Positions 7,021-15,141 of a stretch of DNA of 16,109 nt are shown piece after piece; position 1 is the first letter of the stretch; each line of letters opens with the position of its first letter. The stretch comes from Discostella pseudostelligera. Taxonomy: Eukaryota > Bacillariophyta > Thalassiosirophyceae > Thalassiosirales > Thalassiosiraceae. The translations under genes were made by a program, and so were the position numbers. The notes beneath the pieces are model-generated. The model saw nothing but the letters and a program-made list of their open reading frames with translations. It was not told where the DNA came from and made no database searches. The stretch spans positions 1 to 16,109 of the forward strand of contig JALLBK010000294.1 of NCBI GenBank assembly GCA_036940085.1, given 5' to 3'.

Positions 7021-9194
7021 TCAATCTCCAACACAAAAACTGACATCGATATCGGCCGGGTAGCAATAGACCTCTGGAAGCTTAGGTGACTCCCCCCAGA
7101 CCACTCCAGTATCGAAACCTCCGTTAGCTGAATCTTCGAGACTGTAGAGCCTGGCGAGCCATTTGCAGTACGTGGTTAACCTACCCTGACGCCCGTCTTG
7201 CAATTCCAATACTTTCAAATCTTTTGGCCTCAAGAACTGACAGCTCATGACGTGCTCCTTCGCCATCAATAATAGATTGTGCGGCAATTTGCTAACCGAT
7301 GATACTTTCAAAAAACAACATCCATTCTGGTCGGCAATGCAATTTCGGCATCGTATCCCAACCGATTGAGGAGGAGCATTCATATTCGTCGATTTCATAA
7401 GCTCGGGAGTTATCGTAAAAAGTTCCAGCTGCTGCAACAAGAGGATCTCCGACGAATGCAATTTCTTCTTCTCCTCTTTCGAAAATGAACAGAGGAATGG
7501 TATACCATCGAGGGGTGCCACACAGAATAGACGTTCGTGTTCATTGTGAATTTTGCAACCCATATTACCATACTTGATTTCACAATGCTTTGATCGAGGA
7601 GATTTTAGAACAGATGATAGAACTTTCTTTGGAGTGGATTCCGCCGGTTTGCTCCCTGCCTCCGTTGTTGCAACTGCGGAATTAATTGCTCCAGAGGAGG
7701 ACATGATTTGATGCCTAGAGTCATGAACCGGTTGCTTACTTCTCTTTTCCGCTCTGAACGCGATTATGAAATGACATTCATGAATGAGAGAGTCTGAAAG
7801 GGGTAAAAAGCTCCATCAATTCATAAGCAAATCACAACATCCTACTCACCGAGGATTCGTCGGATTTGTCGAGCCGTTCTGCAGCAGGTGCCTACCTCTC
7901 TTGCTCTTATTCGCCCTATACGTCGAGAATACGTGAGAGGAGCAGTAAGTAAACAGCATCAAGGATTTCATGAATAGAAAAACTACATAATAGACTCACT
8001 GAGGATGCCTCATAAAATCATCATCGTGTAACACCCCAATGCCACCGCGATCGGGAAGAGTAATTCCATTCTCTGCAAAAAAGCTACTTAGAAAGTTTAC
8101 AAATGTTGTCCCATGCCCCCCAGATTGCATAGACTGTTTCGCTTTGAGTAACAAATGCTGTCTCTCTTGTCCTTCGGGGGACTTGCAAATCACACTAAGA
8201 TGGGCAAAGACAATGCCTGGCAATTCAGCCACAATGGACCCAATGGACCATCGGCGAGGGATGCCACTGCCATTATGGTTGGGGAGGAACAATTCTTGAG
8301 AACAATATTGGCAGTGAAGCGATCCTATCTCAATACTGTCTTTGATTGTGTAAGCAGGTGGATGATGTCGTAGCTGGATGGATCCGAGGACGAGGCGATG
8401 ATATTCGGAGATTTGATGATATTGGAGAGAATCGGAACTGTCTGAGAGGATTGGTGAGAAGAGTATTTTTTCATTTTGCAGTAGTGGTACTGACGACGAC
8501 GGTGGTGGTGCTTCTGAATTCAACATAGGCAGAGTTTTTGCTTCAACTGCTTGAGCTTGGGGTTGTATCAATGGATCCTGCTGCACCACCCCCGAACCCG
8601 AACCTCCTCCCCCCGCACAGANCCCGAACCCGAACCTCCTCCCCCCGCACAGATTGCTTCATGTGCTACGGCAGCGCCATAGCTTTCGAACTGCGCTGTC
8701 TTACAAATGTCACATGTCCATACGGTCAACCATTCGGAAGGGTTCTCGCCATTGTTAGCGCCTTTGTTATTAGCAATGGTTGACGACGTTCCCGAATTCC
8801 CAGCATTTATTTCGCCAGCGCTCACAACCGGTCCATCCGGGAGAACCCCATCCGCAGAAGACTCCGTATCATCCACATCACTATCCCCACTATCTCTTAT
8901 CAAAATTTCTCCACAATTCCGCCGATGATTTGACAACTCTTCAATTGTCCGAAACCGCAATGCCTTGCATATTCCACAGAGGTGGGCATGCTCTGCCTCT
9001 TCGTGCGAGGATGCCGCGTCGGCGGAATCAAAGAGCAGATTGCATTTTCGACGTTTGAAGACAGTTTTATTAGGCGAGGGAGAAGTAGCAGTAGTAGTAG
9101 TAGATCCATTATAAGTTGGCGGTCGCCGAGCTGGACTGCCGCTGCCGGCGGCGATGGTGGTGGAGTTGCTGGCCCTCGACGCCATGGCCCCCAT
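7021..9194 (-). CDS. Multi-zinc-finger protein, three exons, split by an assembly join
   Basis: I read this as one gene. Exon 1 is 9194-8000 (with the join at 8591-8653), exon 2 is 7915-7850 and exon 3 is 7753-7021. Introns 7999-7916 and 7849-7754 both start GTGAGT and end TATAG and TTCAG; the phases match exactly. After collapsing the 31-bp duplication and N, the protein is 653 residues. It has two C2HC fingers of spacing C-x2-C-x13-H-x3-C (73-94 CGICK..., 161-182 CDICK...). It also has two copies of a larger module: a helical part followed by C-x2-C ... H-x3/4-C, with Cys/His at 284, 287, 321, 326 and at 545, 548, 577, 581 (preceded by VGIRCRNC). Such modules recall uncharacterised proteins common in diatoms, probably nuclear and nucleic-acid binding. 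The function is unknown. The upstream start at 9194 is preferred over the Met three codons later. Confidence 0.75.
7754..7849 (-). other. Intron 2 of the zinc-finger gene
   Basis: A 96-nt intron, GTGAGTAGG to GCGTTCAG. The earlier acceptor CCCCTTTCAG in the same intron would put a stop (TGA) four codons after the split codon, so the later AG is chosen. It joins CG to A to make Arg and leads in frame through AEKRSKQPVHDS into MSSSGAINS. Confidence 0.7.
7916..7999 (-). other. Intron 1 of the zinc-finger gene
   Basis: An 84-nt intron, GTGAGTCTATT to GACGTATAG. Without splicing the frame stops immediately (CAG TGA). With splicing, CA plus G makes Gln and reading continues through the 66-nt exon 2. 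Confidence 0.7.
8591..8653. repeat. 31-bp exact duplication around a single N (assembly join)
   Basis: Bases 8591-8621 and 8623-8653 are identical (start CCCGAACCCGAACC, end CCGCACAGA) and are separated only by the N at 8622. The extra 32 bases shift the minus-strand frame and bring in a premature stop at 8568. Removing one copy plus the N gives a continuous open frame from CAGGGGSGS into GVVQQDPLIQ. This is what two contigs with unmerged overlapping ends would leave. Confidence 0.9.
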
Positions 9195-9553
9195 ATCTTA
9201 TCATAGCATAATTTATTTTGTATTTTGTATGTCGTCGGTCGACGGAGGTCGTCGGTCTCTCATCTTTTTGTTTTCGTCTGTCCATCGAATGATCTGTCTT
9301 TCGTCTGTCCCCCGCCTGCAGACATCACCGTCGCCACCGCCGTGCCCAGCCGCCGATCGACGGATAGAAGAGACTCCTATCTCTAGAGTAGCATGGTATG
9401 CTCTGCATGCAGCCATCACCGATCACCGATCTCCGCCGCAGCATCCACCACCATCACACTCATTCCATTCATTCAATCATTATCAATAGCAACAGCATGG
9501 CCATCCCAAATTAATCCTCATCTACCTCCCATCCGAGCTTCAAACTTCATATC
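9195..9553. promoter_or_regulatory. Divergent promoter region, zinc-finger gene and CTP synthase
   Basis: These 359 bp separate two gene starts facing away from each other, so both promoters must lie here. Visible structure includes the direct repeat GTCGTCGGTC at 9231-9240 and 9248-9257 flanking GACGGAG, and TTCGTCTGTCC twice (about 9272 and 9299). The CTP synthase-proximal part is rich in CACC/ATCACC. No TATA box is obvious. No coding sequence is supported. Confidence 0.45.
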
Positions 9554-9730
9554 ATGATGTTCTATTCTTACTGGCTCATCACCTGCCTTGCTTACATTGT
9601 AACAGTTCATTCCTTTTCGACCACTTCTCGATATTATCGACATCATGGTGCCACTCCATCGACAAATACTAACATTCCGAGTTGGTCTCGCCGTCATGGT
9701 CATCTAGCAAGTCTACCACCCACACTCGAA
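9554..9730 (+). other. Predicted bipartite plastid presequence of CTP synthase
   Basis: Codons 1-59. There is a short N terminus, a hydrophobic core ([12 protein letters not shown]), predicted cleavage in VHS|FST with Phe at +1, then a Ser/Thr/Arg/His-rich stretch with no Asp or Glu. In diatoms this combination routes proteins across the ER-derived outer membrane into the plastid. If Phe is not read as the plastid motif, the protein would simply enter the secretory pathway, which makes little sense for this enzyme. Confidence 0.6.
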
Positions 9731-11856
9731 ACTCTCGTTACGGATACACTTGATTCGGATCGCAAGATTGTGGTTGTGACCGGTGGAGTACTCTCGGGGA
9801 TTGGCAAGGGTGTAACGGCATCCTCCATTGGTGTGGTGAGTAGTAGGCAGCAGTCGAGACCTTGTTTTACCCAATGCACCTCTCCTGAACTAAAAATTCA
9901 TTCATGAAATTTAATACACAGCTTTTCCGTGCTATGGGATATCGTGTCACTGCTATCAAGATAGATCCATATCTAAATGTGGATGCTGGGACAATGTCGC
10001 CTTTTGAGCATGGCGAAGGTACGTGTGTGAGCGATTGATCATATTTGACAATGAACAATGCATGATGTATTCATTCACAATTTCCTGGGTATACACCCTT
10101 CACAACAACACAGTGTTCGTCCTCGATGATGGTGGAGAAACGGATCTGGATCTTGGTAACTACGAACGTTTCTTGAGCGTTAGTTTAACAAAGGATAGCA
10201 ACTTGAGTACTGGGAAAATTTACCAATCGGTCATTGAACGAGAGAGGGTGGGTGATTACCTTGGTAAAACAGTCCAGGTCGTTCCTCATGTCTCGGATGC
10301 TATCCAAGAATGGATATTAAGGGTGGCAGGACGACCTGTATCACGATTCTCGAGGACTTCTAGTGCAAATGATGAGAAACCTCCGGAGGTGTGCATAGTG
10401 GAACTTGGTGGAACATTGGGTGATATAGAGAGCATGCCTTTCGTGGAGGCGCTCCGGCAGCTACAGGAGAATTTGGGATACAAAAATCTATGTTTTTGTC
10501 ATGTCTCTCTAGTACCGACTATGGGCAGTCCACCCGAACAAAAGACGAAGCCTACGCAACACTCGGTGAAACAGATGATGTCGATGGGACTGCGGCCAGA
10601 TTTTTTGTGTTGTCGTGGTAGTTTGCCATTGGAAGATGGGACAGTCTCGAAATTATCCATGTTTACGTCGGTGCCCAAGGGAGCGGTGTTGTCGCTCCAT
10701 GATGTGTCGAACATTTACCGTGTCCCACTGATGATGATTGAGCAAAATTTGCATTCCATGCTCCTTCAGCGGTTGAGAATGGGTCCGTTCCAGAAGGGAA
10801 TCAATTACAGTGTTGCAGGTCAGACAGATATCAGCGATAGTGCAGTCATTCGAGACTGGATGAAGCTGGCGGATAGTGTTGATGAGCCTGAATCAGAGTG
10901 TGTGATTGCAGTAGTGGGCAAATACATCGACCAGGGTGATGCATGTGAGTGTTCGACTGCAGTTATTCATGATTTACAATGCTGTCTCCTGAAGTCATTG
11001 ATCATATTTCTATCGTATCATTCATCCTCGTACCTCCTAAGATCTTTCGGTGGTGAGGTTATGCATTCTCGGCCAGTCTACCTTGCAATTTGTTGATCCT
11101 ATCTGATTTCGTTTTTTTCTGCAGGCCAAAGCTCTCACGCATGCTGCAATGGCGACGAAGCAGCGACTACGCATTGAATGGATCGAAGCTTCAAGTTTGG
11201 TTCCCAACAATGATGATGAACGAAATAGCAATACAACGTCGTGGGAACGCCTGAAACAATGTGACGGCTGTGTCGTCCCTGGAGGATTTGGTGCTCGGGG
11301 AATGGAAGGAAAGATTGCGACGATCAAATTCTGCCGTGAGACTGGCAAACCTTTCTTGGGCATTTGTCTCGGTATGCAGGCTGCAGTGATAGAATACTGT
11401 CGCAACGTGTTGGGAATCGAAAATGCTCACAGCGCTGAATTTGAAAGCAATCTAGTCAAAGACGAAGAAGACGCTGTCGTATTTATGCCCGAGGGCGATC
11501 GAACGAGGATGGGCGGCACGATGAGGTTGGGCGCAAGAGAAACAATATTGAAAGACGGCAGTACAGCTCGCCGCCTGTATGGAAAAGAAAAAGTGATGGA
11601 GCGTCATCGTCACAGATATGAGGTAAATCCAGCATTGGTTCCAAGATTAGAAGAGGCTGGATTGCAGTTTGTGGGTAGAAATACCGATGCAAGTGGAGAG
11701 AGAATGGAGGTGATTGAGTTGAGCGAGGCAGCCCATCCTTATTTTGTCGCGGCCCAATTTCATCCTGAGTTCACAAGTCGTCCGGAGCTGCCTAACCCCT
11801 TGTTCCTGGGTCTATTACAAACATGTAGAGCTAGTATTGCTAGTAAAATAGCGTAA
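9554..11856 (+). CDS. CTP synthase, five exons, with plastid-type presequence
   Basis: CTP synthase makes CTP from UTP, ATP and glutamine. Exons are 9554-9835, 9922-10018, 10114-10944, 11042-11052 and 11125-11856, giving 650 residues. Residues ~71-395 are the synthetase domain: [10 protein letters not shown] nucleotide loop, [56 protein letters not shown] and [14 protein letters not shown]. Residues ~396-640 are the class I glutamine amidotransferase domain, with nucleophile Cys488 in GICLGMQ and His620/Glu622 in FHPEF. All key residues are present. The length exceeds the usual 545-590 because of a ~70-residue N-terminal extension: a hydrophobic signal peptide (3-18), then [11 protein letters not shown] with no acidic residue until Glu59. 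This fits a bipartite plastid presequence with cleavage S20|F21. ATG 9554 is followed directly by a second ATG. Splice choices are fixed by conserved residues at every junction. Confidence 0.92.
9836..9921 (+). other. CTP synthase intron 1
   Basis: An 86-nt intron, GTGAGTAG to ATACACAG, phase 0, between GV and LFRAMGY. The join restores the conserved SSIGVL segment. Confidence 0.85.
10019..10113 (+). other. CTP synthase intron 2
   Basis: A 95-nt intron, GTACGTGT to ACAACACAG, splitting the Val codon of [12 protein letters not shown]. Confidence 0.88.
10945..11041 (+). other. CTP synthase intron 3
   Basis: A 97-nt intron, GTGAGTGT to CTCCTAAG. It splits the Tyr404 codon after its first base and leads into the 11-nt micro-exon. 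Confidence 0.78.
11042..11052 (+). other. 11-nt micro-exon of CTP synthase
   Basis: The bases ATCTTTCGGTG, with the preceding exon's final T, spell Tyr-Leu-Ser-Val. That fills exactly the conserved gap between GKYIDQGDA and AKALTHAA at the start of the amidotransferase domain. It is flanked by AG (11040-11041) and GTGAGG (11053-). Direct splicing of exon 3 to 11125 would shift the frame. Confidence 0.8.
11053..11124 (+). other. CTP synthase intron 4
   Basis: A 72-nt intron, GTGAGGTT to a strong pyrimidine tract and CTGCAG, phase 0, between Val407 and Ala408. Confidence 0.8.
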
Positions 11857-11863
11857 CTTTGTC

Positions 11864-11869
11864 AATAAA
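11864..11869 (+). terminator. Candidate poly(A) signal AATAAA after CTP synthase
   Basis: AATAAA lies 8 nt after the stop codon. It would give a very short 3' UTR and may be chance in an AT-rich flank. The following 150 bp to the convergent gene show nothing else. Confidence 0.35.
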
Positions 11870-12018
11870 GTCGATGGGTCGTCGAGTATCTTAATTGATA
11901 TTGCCACTATTTTCGCTTTAGATACTTCTCACTTTTCGGTTATTGGATACGGTGAATTTCCCTATTGGAATTATCTATAATATGAAAGAACAACTTGCTT
12001 ATCACATGTCAAATGAAT

Positions 12019-12933
12019 TCAGTGTCTACTGTGGTTCGCTCGATAGGCTTGCAGAGTTTGGTTGGCCCTCTGCGTTTCAAGCTGGCATTCTTTCAGAAGC
12101 TGTTGCAATTTTTTCGTTTCGGATTCAAGATTTTGTATACGCCCACCGTCATCATTATTTCCTCTGCCAGGGATGTATCTTTCTGTGCTTATGCCTGTGC
12201 TCCTGCTTGGATTATGGTTGAAAGGCTTAGTGATTCCATCATGTAGACTAACTTTGTCTCTGAGCTTCGTCTTTGATTTGTTTTGGTTGGAAAATGCGGC
12301 AGTTGGCTTTGTATTTTCATCCTGGAAGCAACCATGGAAACAATTGTTGTATGCGTCAGATTGCATTTCCGTCTCATTCGTGATCGCCGACTCGAATTCA
12401 ATTGAGTCAGTTTGGGTCTTCTCTGACGATGTGACTTTGCTCTCAACTTGATTGTTCCCTTCCGTATTATTGTTTTCATCCGATGCAAACTCCGTGGCCA
12501 TAGCTGACAGGCAATTGTCGCCAAGCGGTTTCTTTCGTCTTGTGTAATACGGAGATGACCCAATCCTTGATAGTACTTCATTCGCATTGAGCAGGATCGA
12601 CTCTGTGATCGAAATTGTGTCATTGTCTCCATCATCCTCTCGTTCGGATGTTCCATGCCCTTCAGTTGGGCATGAATGATCGCATTCTTCCTTTGAGCAC
12701 CCCGAGATAATAGTTTGGTCCACCACCTCCCCACATATGCGCGAGAGTCTCATGACACCAGCCGCAACGCTAATGGAACTGGAGTCTATTGTGCCTAAGG
12801 TATGGGACGTCAAGACGCTTACTTCATCGTCCAAATCACTCTGGTAGAGATGCATCCGCCCTTGATGAATTCCTGTAGATTTCTTTGGGGGCAGTTGACG
12901 GCTGGGTGACTCCGGAATGGGGGGAAACGCCAT
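12019..12933 (-). CDS. Unknown Ser/Asp/Asn-rich protein with C-terminal coiled coil
   Basis: A single 304-residue frame; not recognised. It starts in a good context (ACCATGGCG on its strand). The N terminus is Pro-rich (MAFPPIPESPSRQLPPKK), followed by an acidic motif DLDDEVSVLTSHTLG. The middle is low-complexity and acidic/Ser/Asn/Thr-rich, with a CxxxxCDHSC cluster around residues 80-90 that is too sparse to call a zinc site. Residues ~265-303 (RIQNLESETKKLQQLLKEC and on) have heptad spacing typical of a short coiled coil, suggesting self-association. It lacks a signal peptide and membrane spans. It converges on CTP synthase (162 bp apart) and diverges from the JmjC gene, with which it shares the promoter carrying E2F-like sites. 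The function is unknown, and I do not exclude a further 3' exon. Confidence 0.7.
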   Translation of the reverse strand: MAFPPIPESPSRQLPPKKSTGIHQGRMHLYQSDLDDEVSVLTSHTLGTIDSSSISVAAGVMRLSRICGEVVDQTIISGCSKEECDHSCPTEGHGTSEREDDGDNDTISITESILLNANEVLSRIGSSPYYTRRKKPLGDNCLSAMATEFASDENNNTEGNNQVESKVTSSEKTQTDSIEFESAITNETEMQSDAYNNCFHGCFQDENTKPTAAFSNQNKSKTKLRDKVSLHDGITKPFNHNPSRSTGISTERYIPGRGNNDDGGRIQNLESETKKLQQLLKECQLETQRANQTLQAYRANHSRH

Positions 12934-13218
12934 GGTGGTCGATAAAGATGGATTGATAATCTATTTCATGGAATATGGAGTGCATGGACAATATAATCTC
13001 TAAGACATTCAATGCCTACTATGACAACAACAAGATAGAGATGATGATTGTCGGCGGCAAGTTCGATTCACCTTCCCTTTCTCATTTCGGCGATCTTTCT
13101 CTCCCGCCAAAACTGAAAGTCTCTCCCGCCAAAACACCACCGCCCATCACCCGCCCATCCCCCATCCCCACAACCCACGTTCACAACCACAACCACAACC
13201 AATAATGCAGCCGCGACC
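12934..13218. promoter_or_regulatory. Divergent promoter with two E2F-like sites
   Basis: The 285 bp between two divergent starts. TCCCGCCAAAA occurs at 13102-13112 and 13124-13134, exactly 22 bp (two helical turns) apart. Both are preceded by CTC and both match E2F/DP consensus in reverse (TTTTGGCGGGA). A C-rich, CAACC-repeat leader follows up to the JmjC start. The sites lie 85-117 bp before the JmjC start and about 170 bp before the minus-strand start, so either or both genes could respond. Confidence 0.6.
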
Positions 13219-13264
13219 ATGGCAGCCGCAGCCGACAGTCCAACGCTACGTGTGCCTTTTCTAA
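13205..13264 (+). other. Short upstream ORF overlapping the JmjC-like start
   Basis: An ATG 14 nt before the main start, in another frame, opens a 19-codon frame ending in TAA at 13262-13264, inside the main coding region. Its context (AATAATGC) is weaker than that of the main start (ACCATGG). It could lower translation of the main frame if the mRNA 5' end includes it. Confidence 0.4.
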
Positions 13265-14574
13265 GCCCTCATTCAAAAGAGCCTTCATCATCTACATGGA
13301 CATTAATTCCAAAATCAGACTTTGAAAGTGCCTACGGCGCCTTCCAGGCATTGCATATACGCGATGTTTCCGCTCCACCATCATCATCGACGACGACGGC
13401 AACAATACCAACAACAACCTGTGGCGTAGGTAAATTCCAAGCCAGTGATGTGCAGTCACTCTTTGCTTCGCTCGATGATCAAGATAAATCTTCTTGGTGT
13501 ATTGAGAACAAAGACAGCCACTCCGCCCTAAATAACTGCGACGAAAAGGCACCACCAACTCCAGATGCATTCCTCGACGTCAACAATACAAACCAACGAG
13601 GGTATTGCAGTTTCCTTGTGCAACACAGCAATGCAGTAAAGGAAAATTTGCTATCGAATCTACTTCCTATGGCTCATCTGCCTGTGGCCAACAATGGATC
13701 TACGGGGGAAGGTGACATGATGAAAGTTCGATACGGTCCATGCATCTGGCTGTTTTTTGGTAAAAATTATCATTCACAAAATGACGGCAACTCTTGTACA
13801 CTTCCAGGTCGACCGGAGCACACAGATAGTGTCACGCACGATGGGACATGGCATTACCAATTGTCAGGAACTAAGATTTGGCGCTTGAGACCGACGACGG
13901 AATTACTGCAACAACTGAAAGGAGGAAGCAAAGTCAACAATTATGTACATGAATCATCTCTAGCAGGGACGAAAAGGAAGATTGATGCGAGTGACAAATG
14001 CAACGATGACGAAGACGATGCATCCAATAACTACATCGAAGTCGAATGCAAACAGGGTGATATTCTTGTCGTCAACACGCGGTTATGGTGGCATAGTACT
14101 TTCATTCCGTCTCAGAATCTACCTTCCATTTCCTACGCTCGTGATTTTTACTTCAATACTGAAGAGAATCAAGATGCATGCAATATTAACAAAGACGAAG
14201 AGAATGAAAATACAGAAGCAAGTTTCGAACTTGCTGAATCGTCCATGAACAACGTCGATGGTACATATGCAGCAGAGGATATTGCAGCGGATACCATACT
14301 GTTTACCGAACATACCATGCCAAACTGCGAATTGCATCGATCCAAAATCAATCCAAATTGTCAAGTGATTGAGTTGGAAGATGATGAAGGAGGAGAAAGT
14401 TATATGGCAGTTGTGACTTTGAGAGATATAAAAGCTGGTGAATTCTTCTCGATACTGGAGTCGGATGATGAGGACGGTAGTGATTATGGCGAAGAAGACG
14501 AATTGGACAGTGGTGGTGGTGAGGAGGAATCCGATAGTGGAGAAGAAGGAGAGCGATGCTTGCCTTGTACTTGA
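13219..14574 (+). CDS. JmjC/cupin-type Fe(II)/2-oxoglutarate oxygenase with SET-like C-terminal region
   Basis: A single 451-residue frame starting at a strong ACCATGG. Residues ~125-315 fit a JmjC/cupin-8 fold: His201-x-Asp203 (PEHTDS) and distal His292 (GDILVVNTRLWWHSTF) would bind iron, GTKIWRL (217-223) is the usual strand with Lys219 placed to bind 2-oxoglutarate, and YARDFYF closes the fold. A Lys/acidic insertion (about 246-272) sits in a loop. Residues ~349-412 then resemble the outer parts of a SET methyltransferase: YAAEDIAADTILF like the opening strand, INPNCQVIE near the NHSCxPN site, and LRDIKAGEFFSI like the closing IxxGEE strand. The central catalytic stretch is missing. The tail is Asp/Glu/Ser-rich. 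Such oxygenases hydroxylate or demethylate proteins, often histones. The substrate is unknown, and the SET-like call is weaker than the oxygenase call. Confidence 0.78.
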   Translation: MAAAADSPTLRVPFLSPHSKEPSSSTWTLIPKSDFESAYGAFQALHIRDVSAPPSSSTTTATIPTTTCGVGKFQASDVQSLFASLDDQDKSSWCIENKDSHSALNNCDEKAPPTPDAFLDVNNTNQRGYCSFLVQHSNAVKENLLSNLLPMAHLPVANNGSTGEGDMMKVRYGPCIWLFFGKNYHSQNDGNSCTLPGRPEHTDSVTHDGTWHYQLSGTKIWRLRPTTELLQQLKGGSKVNNYVHESSLAGTKRKIDASDKCNDDEDDASNNYIEVECKQGDILVVNTRLWWHSTFIPSQNLPSISYARDFYFNTEENQDACNINKDEENENTEASFELAESSMNNVDGTYAAEDIAADTILFTEHTMPNCELHRSKINPNCQVIELEDDEGGESYMAVVTLRDIKAGEFFSILESDDEDGSDYGEEDELDSGGGEEESDSGEEGERCLPCT

Positions 14575-15141
14575 TAGGTTGACACATACGACACTGAAAT
14601 ATCGGGGTTGTGGATTACAGTACTTCATGTGACGTCTAATTGATGAAGGTGGAGGAGGAGACTCTTAAAAATCAAAGCTTCAATAATCAATACTTGGTTG
14701 ATCTCTCAATTACCTAGATGCGAGGTAGATGTATCCTAGATTTATGAATTTGTCTCAAGACTTCTTGTAGATAGGAGAAGGAGCAAGGAGGCTTGTTTAG
14801 GAAGCATGTCATTGAGGGTTATTGCCTCAATACTGCTCACTCTGGCTGCTGTATTACTACATCTTCTAAGTAATGGCGTCAATATTAAGGTCCTTAGCAT
14901 CATCCTGCTTGGCATCCTCTTCAACATCCTCATTAGTATCATTCTCCACTTTGTCCGCCATGGTTGTTATAGTAGTATAGTCTGATACTACTCCTCAGCA
15001 TCATCCCCTCAGTCCTCTGAATCATCCTCTCGGCTCTCAGCTCTCATATTATGGTTCCCACATATCTTCTTCTTGTCCTGGTGATGATGTTACTCATCAG
15101 CAGCAGCAGCAGCAACAACAAGAAAAGGAGGAGCAGGACAC
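14575..15141. other. Spacer between the JmjC-like gene and the repeat arrays
   Basis: No gene was found. The longest frames here (for example - 14742-14942) are short, unlike any family, and of skewed composition. A CAG/CAA-type triplet run lies at 15097-15119, and a TC-rich stretch (CCTCTCGGCTCTCAGCTCTC) precedes it. Confidence 0.4.

Noticed and set aside
7996..8589. Separate gene starting at 8589
   Set aside because: Its apparent start is GTG, not ATG, and it becomes a seamless continuation of the upstream frame once the 31-bp duplication is collapsed.
10945..11096. Read-through of CTP synthase exon 3 to a stop at 11094-11096
   Set aside because: The extra residues after GDA match nothing in the family, and the sequence begins with a canonical GTGAGT donor.
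14119..14628. Minus-strand 169-residue hydrophobic frame
   Set aside because: It is antisense to the acidic, conserved 3' half of the JmjC-like gene; its hydrophobicity mirrors Asp/Glu codons.
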